Positions 7,682 through 15,439 of a stretch of DNA of 52,546 bases are shown in pieces. Each line of letters opens with the position of its first letter. The stretch's first letter is position 1. The DNA is taken from NCBI GenBank assembly GCA_946624005.1, contig CAMORS010000011.1, forward strand, positions 1 to 52,546, in the 5' to 3' direction. The translations under genes and the position numbers were made by a program. The DNA comes from an uncultured Prevotella sp. (GTDB lineage: Bacteria; Bacteroidota; Bacteroidia; Bacteroidales; Bacteroidaceae). The notes beneath the pieces were generated by a model, which saw nothing but the letters and a program-made list of their open reading frames with translations, made no database searches and was not told the origin of the DNA.

Positions 7682-8608
7682 ATGAAGAAAAAGCTCTCGG
7701 AAGGACGCAAGATGTGGATGAGCGTGATGGCCATTTTCTTGATCTACGCCACCATCTTCATCTTGTTTGAAGACTACGACCGAAAGTTTATCATGCCGTT
7801 CGAAGAGGTGAGCGACTGGCATCTGCTGCTCTTCTCGCTCGTTGTCATGGCAGGACTCGGCTTCCTGCTGTTCCGCTATTCCAAACGGATGGACGAACGC
7901 ATCAGCCGCGAGCAGGCTGAGAAGGAGAACCGCATGCGCCGCGAACTGACGCAGAACATCGCGCACGAGCTGAAGACGCCCGTTGCCAGCATTCTGGGGT
8001 TCACGGAAACCATCTTAGACAACCCTGACATCACGGAAGAGGTGAAGAAACAGTTTGTCAGCAGAACGCATGCCCAGGCCAAACGGCTGTCTACGCTGCT
8101 GCAGGACATCTCGACTCTCAACCGCATGGACTACGCTCGCGACCTGATTTCAACGGAACGTGTGAATGTTTCTGTCTTGTTTGCCGATATCGTGCAAGAG
8201 ACATCCATCGCTCTGGAACGACGGCAAATGACACTCCACAACTGCCTTCCGCAAGACATCATCATACAGGGTAACCATTCGCTGCTGTACAGTATCTTCC
8301 GCAACTTGATGGACAATGCTGTCAACTACGCCGGACAGGGAACAACCATCGAAGTGTCGGCCACGGAAAACGCAGACTTCTGGCTATTCTCTTTCAAAGA
8401 CAATGGAATGGGCATCCCGGAAGAACATCTGGCACGCATCTTCGAGCGTTTCTACCGCATTGACAAAGGTCGCAGCCGGGAGATGGGCGGAACGGGCCTC
8501 GGACTGTCTATCGTCAAGAATGCCGTCGTGCTGCACGGAGGCAACATCACGGCACGGACACCTGACGACGGCGGCCTGCTGTTTGAGTTTACGCTTCGGA
8601 AAAGATAA
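7682..8608 (+). CDS. Sensor histidine kinase (PhoR-like by context)
   Basis: A 308-residue membrane sensor kinase. Two transmembrane segments (about 12-29 and 46-63) bracket a very short periplasmic loop, and no PAS or other sensor domain is visible. The phosphoacceptor is H95 in NIAHELKTP. The N box (NLMDNAVNYA), G1 (DNGMGIPEEH), F box (FERFYRID) and G2 (GGTGLGLSIV) are all present. It lies 18 bp after the regulator gene, so the two should be one transcript. With the upstream Na/Pi symporter-PhoU protein, control of phosphate genes is the best guess; the short loop suggests sensing in or through the membrane. Confidence 0.88.
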   Translation: MKKKLSEGRKMWMSVMAIFLIYATIFILFEDYDRKFIMPFEEVSDWHLLLFSLVVMAGLGFLLFRYSKRMDERISREQAEKENRMRRELTQNIAHELKTPVASILGFTETILDNPDITEEVKKQFVSRTHAQAKRLSTLLQDISTLNRMDYARDLISTERVNVSVLFADIVQETSIALERRQMTLHNCLPQDIIIQGNHSLLYSIFRNLMDNAVNYAGQGTTIEVSATENADFWLFSFKDNGMGIPEEHLARIFERFYRIDKGRSREMGGTGLGLSIVKNAVVLHGGNITARTPDDGGLLFEFTLRKR

Positions 8609-8641
8609 GAGGGCGTAAAACAAAAAACTCACAAAAGAATC

Positions 8642-9220
8642 TTACTCTGCACAGGACAGAGCACGGACCACCTGCTCGATGACCTGCGGGAAGTGCTGCA
8701 TCTCCAAGACGTGCTCCTTGGCGGCAATATCGTCGGGCGTATCGTCGGGCGAGATGGGAGTGCTGAACTGGGCGATAATCTCGCCGCCGTCGCACACCTC
8801 GCTGACGTAGTGGACGGTCATACCTGTGGTCGTCTCGCCGGCGGCCTTTACGGCCTCGTGCACATGATGGCCCCACATGCCTCGCCCGCCAAACTTGGGG
8901 AGCAGGGCTGGATGGAGGTTGATGATACGCCGATCGAAGCGCTGGATAAGGAAGGATGGTGCCATAAGGAGGAAGCCAGCCAGGACGATGAAGTCGATGT
9001 GATAACGGTCGAGCAGCGGCAAGAGATACTCCTCGCGGTTGAGGTCGGCCTTGCTGACGACAATGGCAGGGACGTCGAGGTTGCGGGCCCGAGTCAGTGC
9101 ATAGGCATCGGCACGGTTGCTGACGACAAGTGCTGTCTTGACCAGGTCAGAGCCTTGGAAATAGCGGATGATGTTTTCGCAGTTGCTACCGCTTCCGGAA
9201 ACAAAGATGGCGATGTTCAT
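8642..9220 (-). CDS. purN: Phosphoribosylglycinamide formyltransferase
   Basis: A 192-residue enzyme that transfers a formyl group from 10-formyltetrahydrofolate to GAR in the third step of purine synthesis. The N-terminal SGSGSN loop binds the phosphate of GAR. The catalytic triad is N101, H103 (INLHPALLPKF) and D144 (EVCDGGEII), matching N106, H108 and D144 of the E. coli enzyme. The frame is open further upstream, but that part only translates a GGTGGGTGAT-type repeat, so the start is set at MNIAIF. It is the last gene of the reverse cluster rplY-pth-hslR-purN. Confidence 0.93.
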   Translation of the reverse strand: MNIAIFVSGSGSNCENIIRYFQGSDLVKTALVVSNRADAYALTRARNLDVPAIVVSKADLNREEYLLPLLDRYHIDFIVLAGFLLMAPSFLIQRFDRRIINLHPALLPKFGGRGMWGHHVHEAVKAAGETTTGMTVHYVSEVCDGGEIIAQFSTPISPDDTPDDIAAKEHVLEMQHFPQVIEQVVRALSCAE

Positions 9221-9221
9221 G

Positions 9222-9296
9222 GGGGTGATGGGTGGTGGGTGATGGGTGGTGGGTGTTGATGGATAGTAGGTGAGAGGTGAGAGAAGAGAGAAGAGA
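9222..9296. repeat. Low-complexity repeat between purN and hslR
   Basis: The spacer consists of two copies of GGGTGATGGGTGGT followed by purine-rich GGTGAGAGGTGAGAGAAGAG. Similar purine-rich runs occur inside coding genes of this window (rhaB and the response regulator). No promoter or terminator is recognised here. Confidence 0.75.
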
Positions 9297-9719
9297 TTAA
9301 TCGTCGAAGTCGAAGTCGTCGTCGAAGTCGTCGAAGCCGAACATAGCAGGCTCCACGAAGCTCTCCAAGGCGCGCCGATCCTTTTTGGTGGGACGACCTG
9401 TTCCGCGGGCTCGGTTGACGAAGCCACTGATGCGGCTCATCTCCAGGATTTCGTATTGCTTCGGGTCGGTGACATTCTCGTATACTTCCGGCACCAGCTT
9501 GGCACCGACGCGCTGCTCGATACACTTCAGCACGCGGAAGGAATAGGTGACGGGTGCTTTTTTCACGTCGATCACCTCGCCCACCTTGATAGGGCGGCTC
9601 GGCTTGACACTGACGCCATTGATGCTCACCCTACTGTTCTTACAGGCATCGGCGGCAATGCTCCGCGTCTTGAAGATACGGGCTGCCCATAGCCATTTGT
9701 CGATTCTTGCTGTTTCCAA
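9297..9719 (-). CDS. hslR: S4-domain RNA-binding protein, Hsp15/HslR family
   Basis: A 140-residue protein whose first 65 residues form an S4 RNA-binding domain (RIDKWLWAARIFKTRSIAADAC ... VSINGVSVKPSRPIKVGEVI). Hsp15 of E. coli binds stalled 50S subunits carrying nascent chains, and a similar rescue role is likely. The C-terminus ends in an Asp/Phe-rich tail (FDDFDDDFDFDD) encoded by a short tandem repeat, which could vary in length. It lies beside pth, whose product also rescues stalled translation. Confidence 0.85.
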   Translation of the reverse strand: METARIDKWLWAARIFKTRSIAADACKNSRVSINGVSVKPSRPIKVGEVIDVKKAPVTYSFRVLKCIEQRVGAKLVPEVYENVTDPKQYEILEMSRISGFVNRARGTGRPTKKDRRALESFVEPAMFGFDDFDDDFDFDD

Positions 9720-9752
9720 GGGAATGAAGAATTATGAATGAAGAATGAAGAA

Positions 9753-10334
9753 TCAGGCCTTCACCTTCTTACCTTTATTATTATATTGGTTCATGGTGAC
9801 GTCGATGCCGCCGAGGACGAAGCTCTTGATCACTTCCACTGCCGTTTCAAGGGCAGGCTGCAGCAGTTTCTGTTCATCCTCGGCAAAGCGCCCCAGCACA
9901 TAGTCAATCTGCTGCCCGCGAGAGAACTCGTTGCCGATGCCCATGCGGAGGCGGGCGTAGTTCTGCCCGATGAGCTGCTGGATATGCCCCAGGCCGTTGT
10001 GCCCTCCGTTGGAGCCGTTGGCTTTCAGACGTAACGTCCCCAAAGGCAGCGAAAGGTCGTCGACGACGACGAGCAGCCGGCTCTGCTCGATGTTCTCCTT
10101 CTGCATCCAGTAGCGCACTGCATTGCCGCTGAGATTCATAAACGTGGTGGGCTTGACGAGGAAAAGCTTTCTGCCCCGCAACGATGTCTCGGCGACAAAA
10201 CCATAGCGTCGGTCTTCAAAAGCAGTATTGGACGCCTCGGCAAAGGCGTCCAATACCATATAACCCGTGTTGTGGCGGGTGCCGACATATTCAGCGCCGG
10301 GGTTGCCCAGTCCCACAATCAGATATTTATCCAT
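9753..10334 (-). CDS. pth: Peptidyl-tRNA hydrolase
   Basis: A 193-residue enzyme that releases peptides from peptidyl-tRNA dropped by the ribosome. Conserved residues are N11 and H21 ([13 protein letters not shown]), N67 (TFMNLSG), D93 ([10 protein letters not shown]) and N113 (GGHNG). The frame continues 5' into rplY, but the family start [13 protein letters not shown] at 10334 is clear. It follows rplY at 37 bp, a common pairing in bacteria. Confidence 0.95.
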   Translation of the reverse strand: MDKYLIVGLGNPGAEYVGTRHNTGYMVLDAFAEASNTAFEDRRYGFVAETSLRGRKLFLVKPTTFMNLSGNAVRYWMQKENIEQSRLLVVVDDLSLPLGTLRLKANGSNGGHNGLGHIQQLIGQNYARLRMGIGNEFSRGQQIDYVLGRFAEDEQKLLQPALETAVEVIKSFVLGGIDVTMNQYNNKGKKVKA

Positions 10335-10371
10335 CTGGATGTCGTTCTTTTTCTTGAACAGGTTGAGCAGT

Positions 10372-10983
10372 TTACTCAGCAGCATTCTCCTCAGTCTCCT
10401 CGGCAGCAGCAGCGTTCGACTTACGGGTTGCCTTGATGGTGCAGACAACGACTTCCTTGCTCGTTGCCATCTCCAGACCTTCGTAGTGGAGGTCGCCCAC
10501 CTTGATGCTCTTACCAATCTTCATGTTGGTGACATCGATGTCGAGTGTCTCAGGAATGTTCTGATAGAGAGCGGTGACATTCACCTTGCGCACGATGAGG
10601 GCCATACGTCCACCGTCGCGGACACCTTGTGCCAGACCGCAGAGCTTGACGGGCACACCAATGGTGATGGGCTTCTCTTCGTGTACCTCATAGAAGTCGG
10701 CATGCAGCAGGGCGTCGGTGACGGGATGGAATTGCAGCTCCTTCATCACAGCCGTGTGGCTCTCGCCGTCGATGATGAGGTTGACAAGATAGATGTGCGG
10801 TGTGTAGACCACCTTGCGCAGCTCATTAAACGAGCAAGCGAACGACAGAGCCTTGGGCAGGCCGTTCTCGTCCTTTGCCTCACCATAGAGGTTACAGGGA
10901 ATCAAACCTTCTTTTCTCAACTGCTTGGTAGCCTTCTTACCAGTCTCGGCACGCTTCTGGCCGATAACGTTCATTTCTTTCAT
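10372..10983 (-). CDS. rplY: 50S ribosomal protein L25 (Ctc form)
   Basis: A 203-residue long form of L25, which binds 5S rRNA. Residues about 1-95 are the L25 domain ([21 protein letters not shown]) and about 100-185 the TL5/Ctc C-terminal beta domain, with an Ala/Glu-rich tail. A second ATG (MNVIGQ) three codons in could also serve. It is the first gene of its reverse cluster and has its own promoter near 11092-11123 with a leader of roughly 100 nt. Confidence 0.93.
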   Translation of the reverse strand: MKEMNVIGQKRAETGKKATKQLRKEGLIPCNLYGEAKDENGLPKALSFACSFNELRKVVYTPHIYLVNLIIDGESHTAVMKELQFHPVTDALLHADFYEVHEEKPITIGVPVKLCGLAQGVRDGGRMALIVRKVNVTALYQNIPETLDIDVTNMKIGKSIKVGDLHYEGLEMATSKEVVVCTIKATRKSNAAAAEETEENAAE

Positions 10984-11091
10984 GATGTGTTACTCTAAAT
11001 TAAGTTTGTTAATAATAATCCTTGTGCTTAATTCGCCATCACACGTTCCGTTGGACAAAGCCAACAGGTGTATGCTTCTGAAAAAGCGGTG

Positions 11092-11123
11092 CAAAGGTAT
11101 GGCTTTTCTGCTAATCTTGCAAC
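11092..11123 (-). promoter_or_regulatory. Predicted promoter for rplY
   Basis: On the reverse strand TACCTTTG (11099-11092) is preceded 20 bp upstream by GTTG (11123-11120). The leader contains a small hairpin (GTTGG/CCAAC at 11050-11065), a possible site for autoregulation by L25; that role is a guess. Confidence 0.65.
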
Positions 11124-11159
11124 ATTTTTCTAAAAAAACAGCAAAAAAAAGCACGTTTT

Positions 11160-11191
11160 CTTGGTATTCACGCCTTTTTGCCGTATCTTTG
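11160..11191 (+). promoter_or_regulatory. Predicted promoter for nusB
   Basis: CTTG (11160-11163), 20 bp, TATCTTTG (11184-11191). It faces away from the rplY promoter, so the 250-bp spacer is a divergent promoter region. The ATG lies at 11236. Confidence 0.7.
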
Positions 11192-11235
11192 CATCGATTT
11201 TATTGCTAAAACTCTATATATAATAAGGAGTAGAG

Positions 11236-12222
11236 ATGATAAACAGAGAATTGATTCGTATCAAAGTGGTACAGTTGGTTTATGCCTACGAACAGAACGG
11301 CAGTACGAACATCGACAAGGCTGAAAAAGAATTGATCTTCAGTCTGTCGAAGGCATATCACCTGTACAACTACCTACTACAACTCATCGTGGCCATCACG
11401 AAGGAAGCTCGCCGCCATGTGGAAATAGGCGAAGCCAGGGCTCGACGTGAGGGCAAGACACCGCCATCGCCTAAGTTTGCCAACAACAGGTTTGTCCTTC
11501 AGTTGGAGGAAAACCACACGCTGAACGACTTTATCGAAACCCAGAAGATGACTTGGGACGACGATATTGAGTTCGTCCGGAAACTGTACGCGCGCATAGA
11601 AGCCTGCGAGGCTTACCGCGACTACATGGCCTCCGCCGACGACTCTTACGAGGCCGACCGCGAGTTGTGGCGCAAGCTCTACAAGCTGCTCATCATGGAC
11701 AACGACGACTTCGACTCGCTCCTCGAAGAGAAGAGCCTCTACTGGAACGACGACAAAGAGGTGGTCGACACCTTTGTGCTGAAGACCATCCGCCGCTTCG
11801 ACTCCGCACAAGGAGCCGACATGGAGCTGCTGCCCGAATTCAAAGACAAGGAAGACCGCGACTTCGCCGTCAAGCTGTTTCGCACGGCCATCCTCAACGG
11901 CACGGAGTATCAGGGCTACATGGGCGTGATGTCGCAGAACTGGGACTTCAGCCGCCTGGCTTTCATGGATATGATCATCATGCAGGTGGCCATCGCCGAG
12001 ATGCTCTCCTTCCCCGGCATCCCCATCAACGTCACCATCAACGAGTATGTAGAACTATCGAAGGTCTACTCCACCAGCAAGAGTGCAAGCTACATCAATG
12101 GCATGCTCGACTCCATCGCCCGCCAGCTGGCAGCCGAAGGCAAACTGTTCAAGCCGCTGCCAGAGGTGAAGCGCAAGGGCAATCATACCGACATGCCCGC
12201 CGAAGACAACTTACAGAGCTGA
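11236..12222 (+). CDS. nusB: Transcription antitermination factor NusB (long Bacteroidetes form)
   Basis: A 328-residue protein, about twice the length of E. coli NusB, as usual in Bacteroidetes. The N-terminal half is helical and lineage-specific; the NusB fold occupies roughly residues 190-315 (FRTAILNG..NWDFSRLAFMDMIIMQVAIAEML ... NEYVELSKVYST). NusB binds boxA RNA with NusE to prevent early termination in rRNA operons. It opens the cluster nusB-yajC-ybbR-coaE. Confidence 0.9.
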   Translation: MINRELIRIKVVQLVYAYEQNGSTNIDKAEKELIFSLSKAYHLYNYLLQLIVAITKEARRHVEIGEARARREGKTPPSPKFANNRFVLQLEENHTLNDFIETQKMTWDDDIEFVRKLYARIEACEAYRDYMASADDSYEADRELWRKLYKLLIMDNDDFDSLLEEKSLYWNDDKEVVDTFVLKTIRRFDSAQGADMELLPEFKDKEDRDFAVKLFRTAILNGTEYQGYMGVMSQNWDFSRLAFMDMIIMQVAIAEMLSFPGIPINVTINEYVELSKVYSTSKSASYINGMLDSIARQLAAEGKLFKPLPEVKRKGNHTDMPAEDNLQS

Positions 12223-12301
12223 CGGCAAGGATACCGGCGTGAAACAGCCTCGATACGAACGGACGAAATATAAATTCAAACCTAAATAGAAAACATCATC
12301 T

Positions 12302-12622
12302 ATGCAAACAACCATCTTACTGGCTGCCCAGGCAAGTGGCGGCGGCGACTGGACATTTCTGTTGATGATGGTGGCCATCTTCGCCATCATGTGGATTTTC
12401 ATGATTATGCCACAACAGAAGAAACAGAAGAAGATACGCGAGTTTCAGAACTCCCTGCAGGAAGGGTCGAAGATTGTCACCGGCGGCGGCATCTACGGCA
12501 CCGTCCGCCACGTCAACCTCGAAACACGCAGTGTCGATGTCGAGATTGCCAAGGGCGTCGTCATCAAGGTTGACCTCGGCTATGTCTTCAACGACGCTTC
12601 TGCATTGCAGCCGACGAAGTAA
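12302..12622 (+). CDS. yajC: Preprotein translocase accessory subunit YajC
   Basis: A 106-residue membrane protein. One transmembrane segment (about 18-36) is followed by the family signature IMPQQKKQKKIREFQNSL and a short beta domain (GSKIVTGGGIYGTV). YajC associates with SecDF and SecYEG. Its stop codon abuts the ATG of the next gene with no gap. Confidence 0.93.
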   Translation: MQTTILLAAQASGGGDWTFLLMMVAIFAIMWIFMIMPQQKKQKKIREFQNSLQEGSKIVTGGGIYGTVRHVNLETRSVDVEIAKGVVIKVDLGYVFNDASALQPTK

Positions 12623-13609
12623 ATGAGCGACGGCGGACAGCACGAGGGATTTACCACGAAAGTCAGGAACCTGCTCTTCATGGTAGTGAACAAACAGTTC
12701 CTGATATTTTTGTCCTTCCTCTTGTTGAGCGGGGCATTCTGGCTCATCTTGACCCTCAACGAAACCTACGAGCGCGAGATAGTGATGAGCATGAAGCTAG
12801 ATGGCGTACCGAAGAGTGCCGTCATCACCAGCTCCACCGACGACTCATTGCGCGTCAGCATCAGAGACAAGGGCTACATGCTCCTGTCCTATCTCTATGG
12901 CAATCCGCTCAGGCCCATCACCATCCCGTTCAAGACTTTCGACAAAGGCAACGGCAAAGGTGTGGCCTCCAATTCCGACCTGCAGAAAATCATCTACCGA
13001 CAACTTTACAAATCGTCGAAGATTGTATCCATCAAGCCCGAGCGCTATGAGTTTACATACAACAACGGCGACAACAAGAGACTGTCGGTGAAGCTCAACG
13101 GCAATGTCGTTGCCGGACAGAGCTTCTACATCGCCAAGGTGAAGTTCTCGCCCGAACAGGTGACCGTCTATGCCACCCGCGAGAAGCTCGACAGCATCAA
13201 GTACATCCCCACAGAGATGGTGCGGCTGACCAATATCACTGACACCGTCGAGACGGATGTCAACCTGGCACGGATGATTGGCGTGAAATGTGTGCCCCCG
13301 AAGGTGAAGATGTCGGTCTATCCTGATGTGCTCACCGAGGAAACGCGTGAGGTGCCCATCACAGCCATCAACATGCCGGAAGGAAGAATACTGCGCACTT
13401 TCCCCTCGAAGGTGAAGGTGCTCTTCGTGGCTGGAGCCAGCAACGTACGCAGTATTCACCCCGAACACTTCAAGGTGGTGGTCGACTACAACGAGATAGC
13501 CAACAACCCTTCTGAAAAATGCACCCTCTACCTGAAGGCTGCGCCACACGGTGTCCGCAATGCACGGACAGAGGTAGAACAGGTAGACTACGTCATCGAA
13601 GAAAAATGA
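12623..13609 (+). CDS. YbbR/CdaR-domain membrane-anchored protein
   Basis: A 328-residue protein with one transmembrane segment (about 29-47) and an extracytoplasmic beta-rich region made of YbbR-like repeats (VKFSPEQVTVYATREKLDSI; PPKVKMSVYPD). In Gram-positive bacteria CdaR regulates the di-adenylate cyclase CdaA; in Bacteroidetes the role is unknown. No dacA lies beside it here. Its stop overlaps the coaE start (ATGA). Confidence 0.82.
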   Translation: MSDGGQHEGFTTKVRNLLFMVVNKQFLIFLSFLLLSGAFWLILTLNETYEREIVMSMKLDGVPKSAVITSSTDDSLRVSIRDKGYMLLSYLYGNPLRPITIPFKTFDKGNGKGVASNSDLQKIIYRQLYKSSKIVSIKPERYEFTYNNGDNKRLSVKLNGNVVAGQSFYIAKVKFSPEQVTVYATREKLDSIKYIPTEMVRLTNITDTVETDVNLARMIGVKCVPPKVKMSVYPDVLTEETREVPITAINMPEGRILRTFPSKVKVLFVAGASNVRSIHPEHFKVVVDYNEIANNPSEKCTLYLKAAPHGVRNARTEVEQVDYVIEEK

Positions 13610-14163
13610 GGATAGCACTGACAGGTGGTATAGGTAGCGGCAAAAGCTATGTTTGCCGACTCTTAGAGCAACGGGGCATCAGCATCTACGACTGCGATGC
13701 TGCGGCCAAGCGGCTCATGCGTACGTCGGCGGCACTGCAGCAGAAGCTGCAAGCCCTCGTCGGAAAAGACGTCTACATTGACGGACAGCTCAACAAGGCC
13801 AAGATGACACACTTCCTGATGGCTTCAGAGGAAAACGCAAAGGCCATCAACGACACCATACACCCCGCTGTGGCTGACGACTTCCTGAAGAGCGACTACC
13901 AGTGGATGGAGTGCGCCATTCTCTTTGAAAGCGGCTTCGACCGGTTGGTCGACCGCACCATCTGTGTCACCGCACCAGAAGAGGTGCGCATCCAGCGCAT
14001 CATGATGCGCGACGGCATCAGCAGGTGGAAAGCCCTTGAGTGGATGAGAAAACAATGGCCGCAAGTGGATGTCATCCTGCGTTCCGACTACTGCATCATC
14101 AACGATGGTGTGGAGGACTTAGAAGAACAGATAGACAGAATCCTCTACTTGATCAACTCATAA
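13606..14163 (+). CDS. coaE: Dephospho-CoA kinase
   Basis: A 185-residue P-loop kinase for the last step of coenzyme A synthesis. Walker A GGIGSGKS lies at residues 7-14, followed by the family pattern YDCDAAAKRLM, a HPAV segment and the lid region. The ATG overlaps the stop of the YbbR gene (ATGA), implying coupled translation; the frame is open upstream but that part is a shadow of the YbbR gene. Confidence 0.95.
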   Translation: MRIALTGGIGSGKSYVCRLLEQRGISIYDCDAAAKRLMRTSAALQQKLQALVGKDVYIDGQLNKAKMTHFLMASEENAKAINDTIHPAVADDFLKSDYQWMECAILFESGFDRLVDRTICVTAPEEVRIQRIMMRDGISRWKALEWMRKQWPQVDVILRSDYCIINDGVEDLEEQIDRILYLINS

Positions 14164-14200
14164 AAAAAGATACTATTATTCATTTAATAAAACCATTAAC

Positions 14201-14647
14201 ATGCAACAGACTATTTTATCCATTGCAGGAAAACCAGGACTCTACAAGCTCCTCTCAAGGGGCAACAGAAATCTTATCGTCGAAATGCTCGACCCGTCGC
14301 ACAAGCGTATGCCCGTATTTGGCAGCGACCGTGTGACATCACTCGCCGACATCGCTATGTTCACCGATTCCGAAGATGTTCCGCTGATGACCGTCCTCGC
14401 CAGTGTGCGCGACAAGGAGGAAGGCAAGCCGGCTTCCATCGACTACAAGAAGTGCCCGGCTGCCGAATTGCAGGCGTACTTCGCAGAGGTGCTCCCCAAC
14501 TTCGACCGCGACCGCGTCCACAACAGCGACATCAAGAAGCTGCTCCAGTGGTATAACATCCTTATCGAGAACGGCATCACCGACTTCGAGACAGAGATGC
14601 AGCCCACTGAGGGCGACAACATCGACGACCGCAAGGACATGGAATAA
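14201..14647 (+). CDS. DUF5606-family protein
   Basis: A 148-residue soluble protein with N-terminal ILSIAGKPGLYKLLSRGNRNLIVEMLD, typical of the DUF5606 family found beside coaE in Bacteroidetes. The N-terminal part looks like a small beta barrel and the rest is helical and acidic. Its function is unknown. It lies 37 bp after coaE and likely ends that transcript. Confidence 0.82.
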   Translation: MQQTILSIAGKPGLYKLLSRGNRNLIVEMLDPSHKRMPVFGSDRVTSLADIAMFTDSEDVPLMTVLASVRDKEEGKPASIDYKKCPAAELQAYFAEVLPNFDRDRVHNSDIKKLLQWYNILIENGITDFETEMQPTEGDNIDDRKDME

Positions 14648-14692
14648 TCCGTCGCTCACGAACCACAGCTGAAGAAATAACGGCTGAAGCGA

Positions 14693-14761
14693 CCACGAAT
14701 TACACGAATTACACGAATTGAAGGAACTTTCTATCATTCGTTTAATTCGTGTAATTCGTGG
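14693..14761. repeat. Long AT-rich inverted repeat, possible bidirectional terminator
   Basis: Three copies of CACGAATTA (14695-14719) face GTTTAATTCGTGTAATTCGTGG (14740-14761 approximately) across a 14-base loop and are followed by TTTTAT. It separates the coaE operon from hsp20. The same AATTCGTG word recurs in the repeats at 720-1075 and 2465-2597. The rest of the 270-bp spacer holds the hsp20 control region. Confidence 0.65.
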
Positions 14762-14775
14762 TTTTATATGTCAAG

Positions 14776-14831
14776 TTGTCGTCTTGCTTCTGACAAGATG
14801 GCATGTTTTGTTGAACGGCACGCAAGTTGCA
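14776..14831 (+). promoter_or_regulatory. Sigma-54-like promoter and upstream site for hsp20
   Basis: CGGCACGCAAGTTGCA (14816-14831) matches the sigma-54 -24/-12 consensus TGGCACG-N4-TTGCW at 11 of 12 defined positions, with exact GG-N10-GC spacing. A TTGTC...GACAA inverted repeat (14776-14796), containing TCTGACA at 14789-14795, lies 21 bp upstream and could bind an activator. No TAnnTTTG box is seen before the gene. The predicted start site is near 14842. Confidence 0.6.
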
Positions 14832-14918
14832 TCATCATGGTCGGACACGCTTCACAACGGAGCAGTTCAAACAACAAGTAATGTAAAACCAATAAAATAA
14901 AATTAGGAGGTAAAGATT

Positions 14919-15350
14919 ATGATGTATCCAACGTTTGCAAAAAGAAGTCAGTGGTTACCGGAAGTGTTCAACGATTTGTTTGATACCGACTTCATGCCGA
15001 AAGTCAATGCCACGGCACCGGCCATCAACGTAAAGGAGAACGACAAAGAGTATATTGTGGAGCTCGCTGCCCCGGGCATGAAGAAGGAGGACTTCGATGT
15101 CAACATCAACCACGAGGGTAACCTGAACATCAAGATGGAGCGCAAGCAGGAACAGAAGGAGGAAGACAAGAAGAGCCGCTACCTGCGCCGTGAGTTCAGC
15201 TACACGAAGTACGAGCAGACACTGATCCTTCCGGAAGATGTCGACAAAGAGAAGATTGCCGCTCGCGTCAACGACGGTGTGCTCACCGTAGAGCTCCCGA
15301 AGGTTGTCAAGGAAGAGGTGAAGGTGGCTCGTCAGATTACCGTCGGATAA
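14919..15350 (+). CDS. Small heat shock protein, Hsp20/alpha-crystallin family
   Basis: A 143-residue holdase chaperone. The alpha-crystallin domain spans about residues 34-130, with the signatures LAAPGMKKEDF and GVLTVELPK. A strong AGGAGG (14905-14910), unusual for Bacteroidetes, sits 8 bases before the first of two adjacent ATG codons and supports efficient translation. The gene is alone, with a sigma-54-like promoter upstream and a strong terminator downstream, as expected of a stress gene. Confidence 0.94.
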   Translation: MMYPTFAKRSQWLPEVFNDLFDTDFMPKVNATAPAINVKENDKEYIVELAAPGMKKEDFDVNINHEGNLNIKMERKQEQKEEDKKSRYLRREFSYTKYEQTLILPEDVDKEKIAARVNDGVLTVELPKVVKEEVKVARQITVG

Positions 15351-15377
15351 ACAAAGGAATAGAATAGAATCTACACC

Positions 15378-15416
15378 AAGGGGCTGTGTCATATTGAACG
15401 ACACAGCCCCTTTTTT
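15378..15416 (+). terminator. Intrinsic terminator of hsp20
   Basis: A perfect 11-bp stem (GGGGCTGTGTC with GACACAGCCCC), 9-base loop and six Ts follow the hsp20 stop codon by about 28 bp. The convergent hutU gene ends at 15440. Confidence 0.93.
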
Positions 15417-15439
15417 ATGTTTCAGGCATGAATTTCGAC

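Noticed and set aside
9221..9427. Upstream extension of the purN frame
   Set aside because: It translates the low-complexity spacer and part of hslR; PurN proteins begin at MNIAIF.
14718..14900. Forward open frame of 60 codons before hsp20
   Set aside because: It spans the inverted repeat and the sigma-54-like promoter and resembles no protein.
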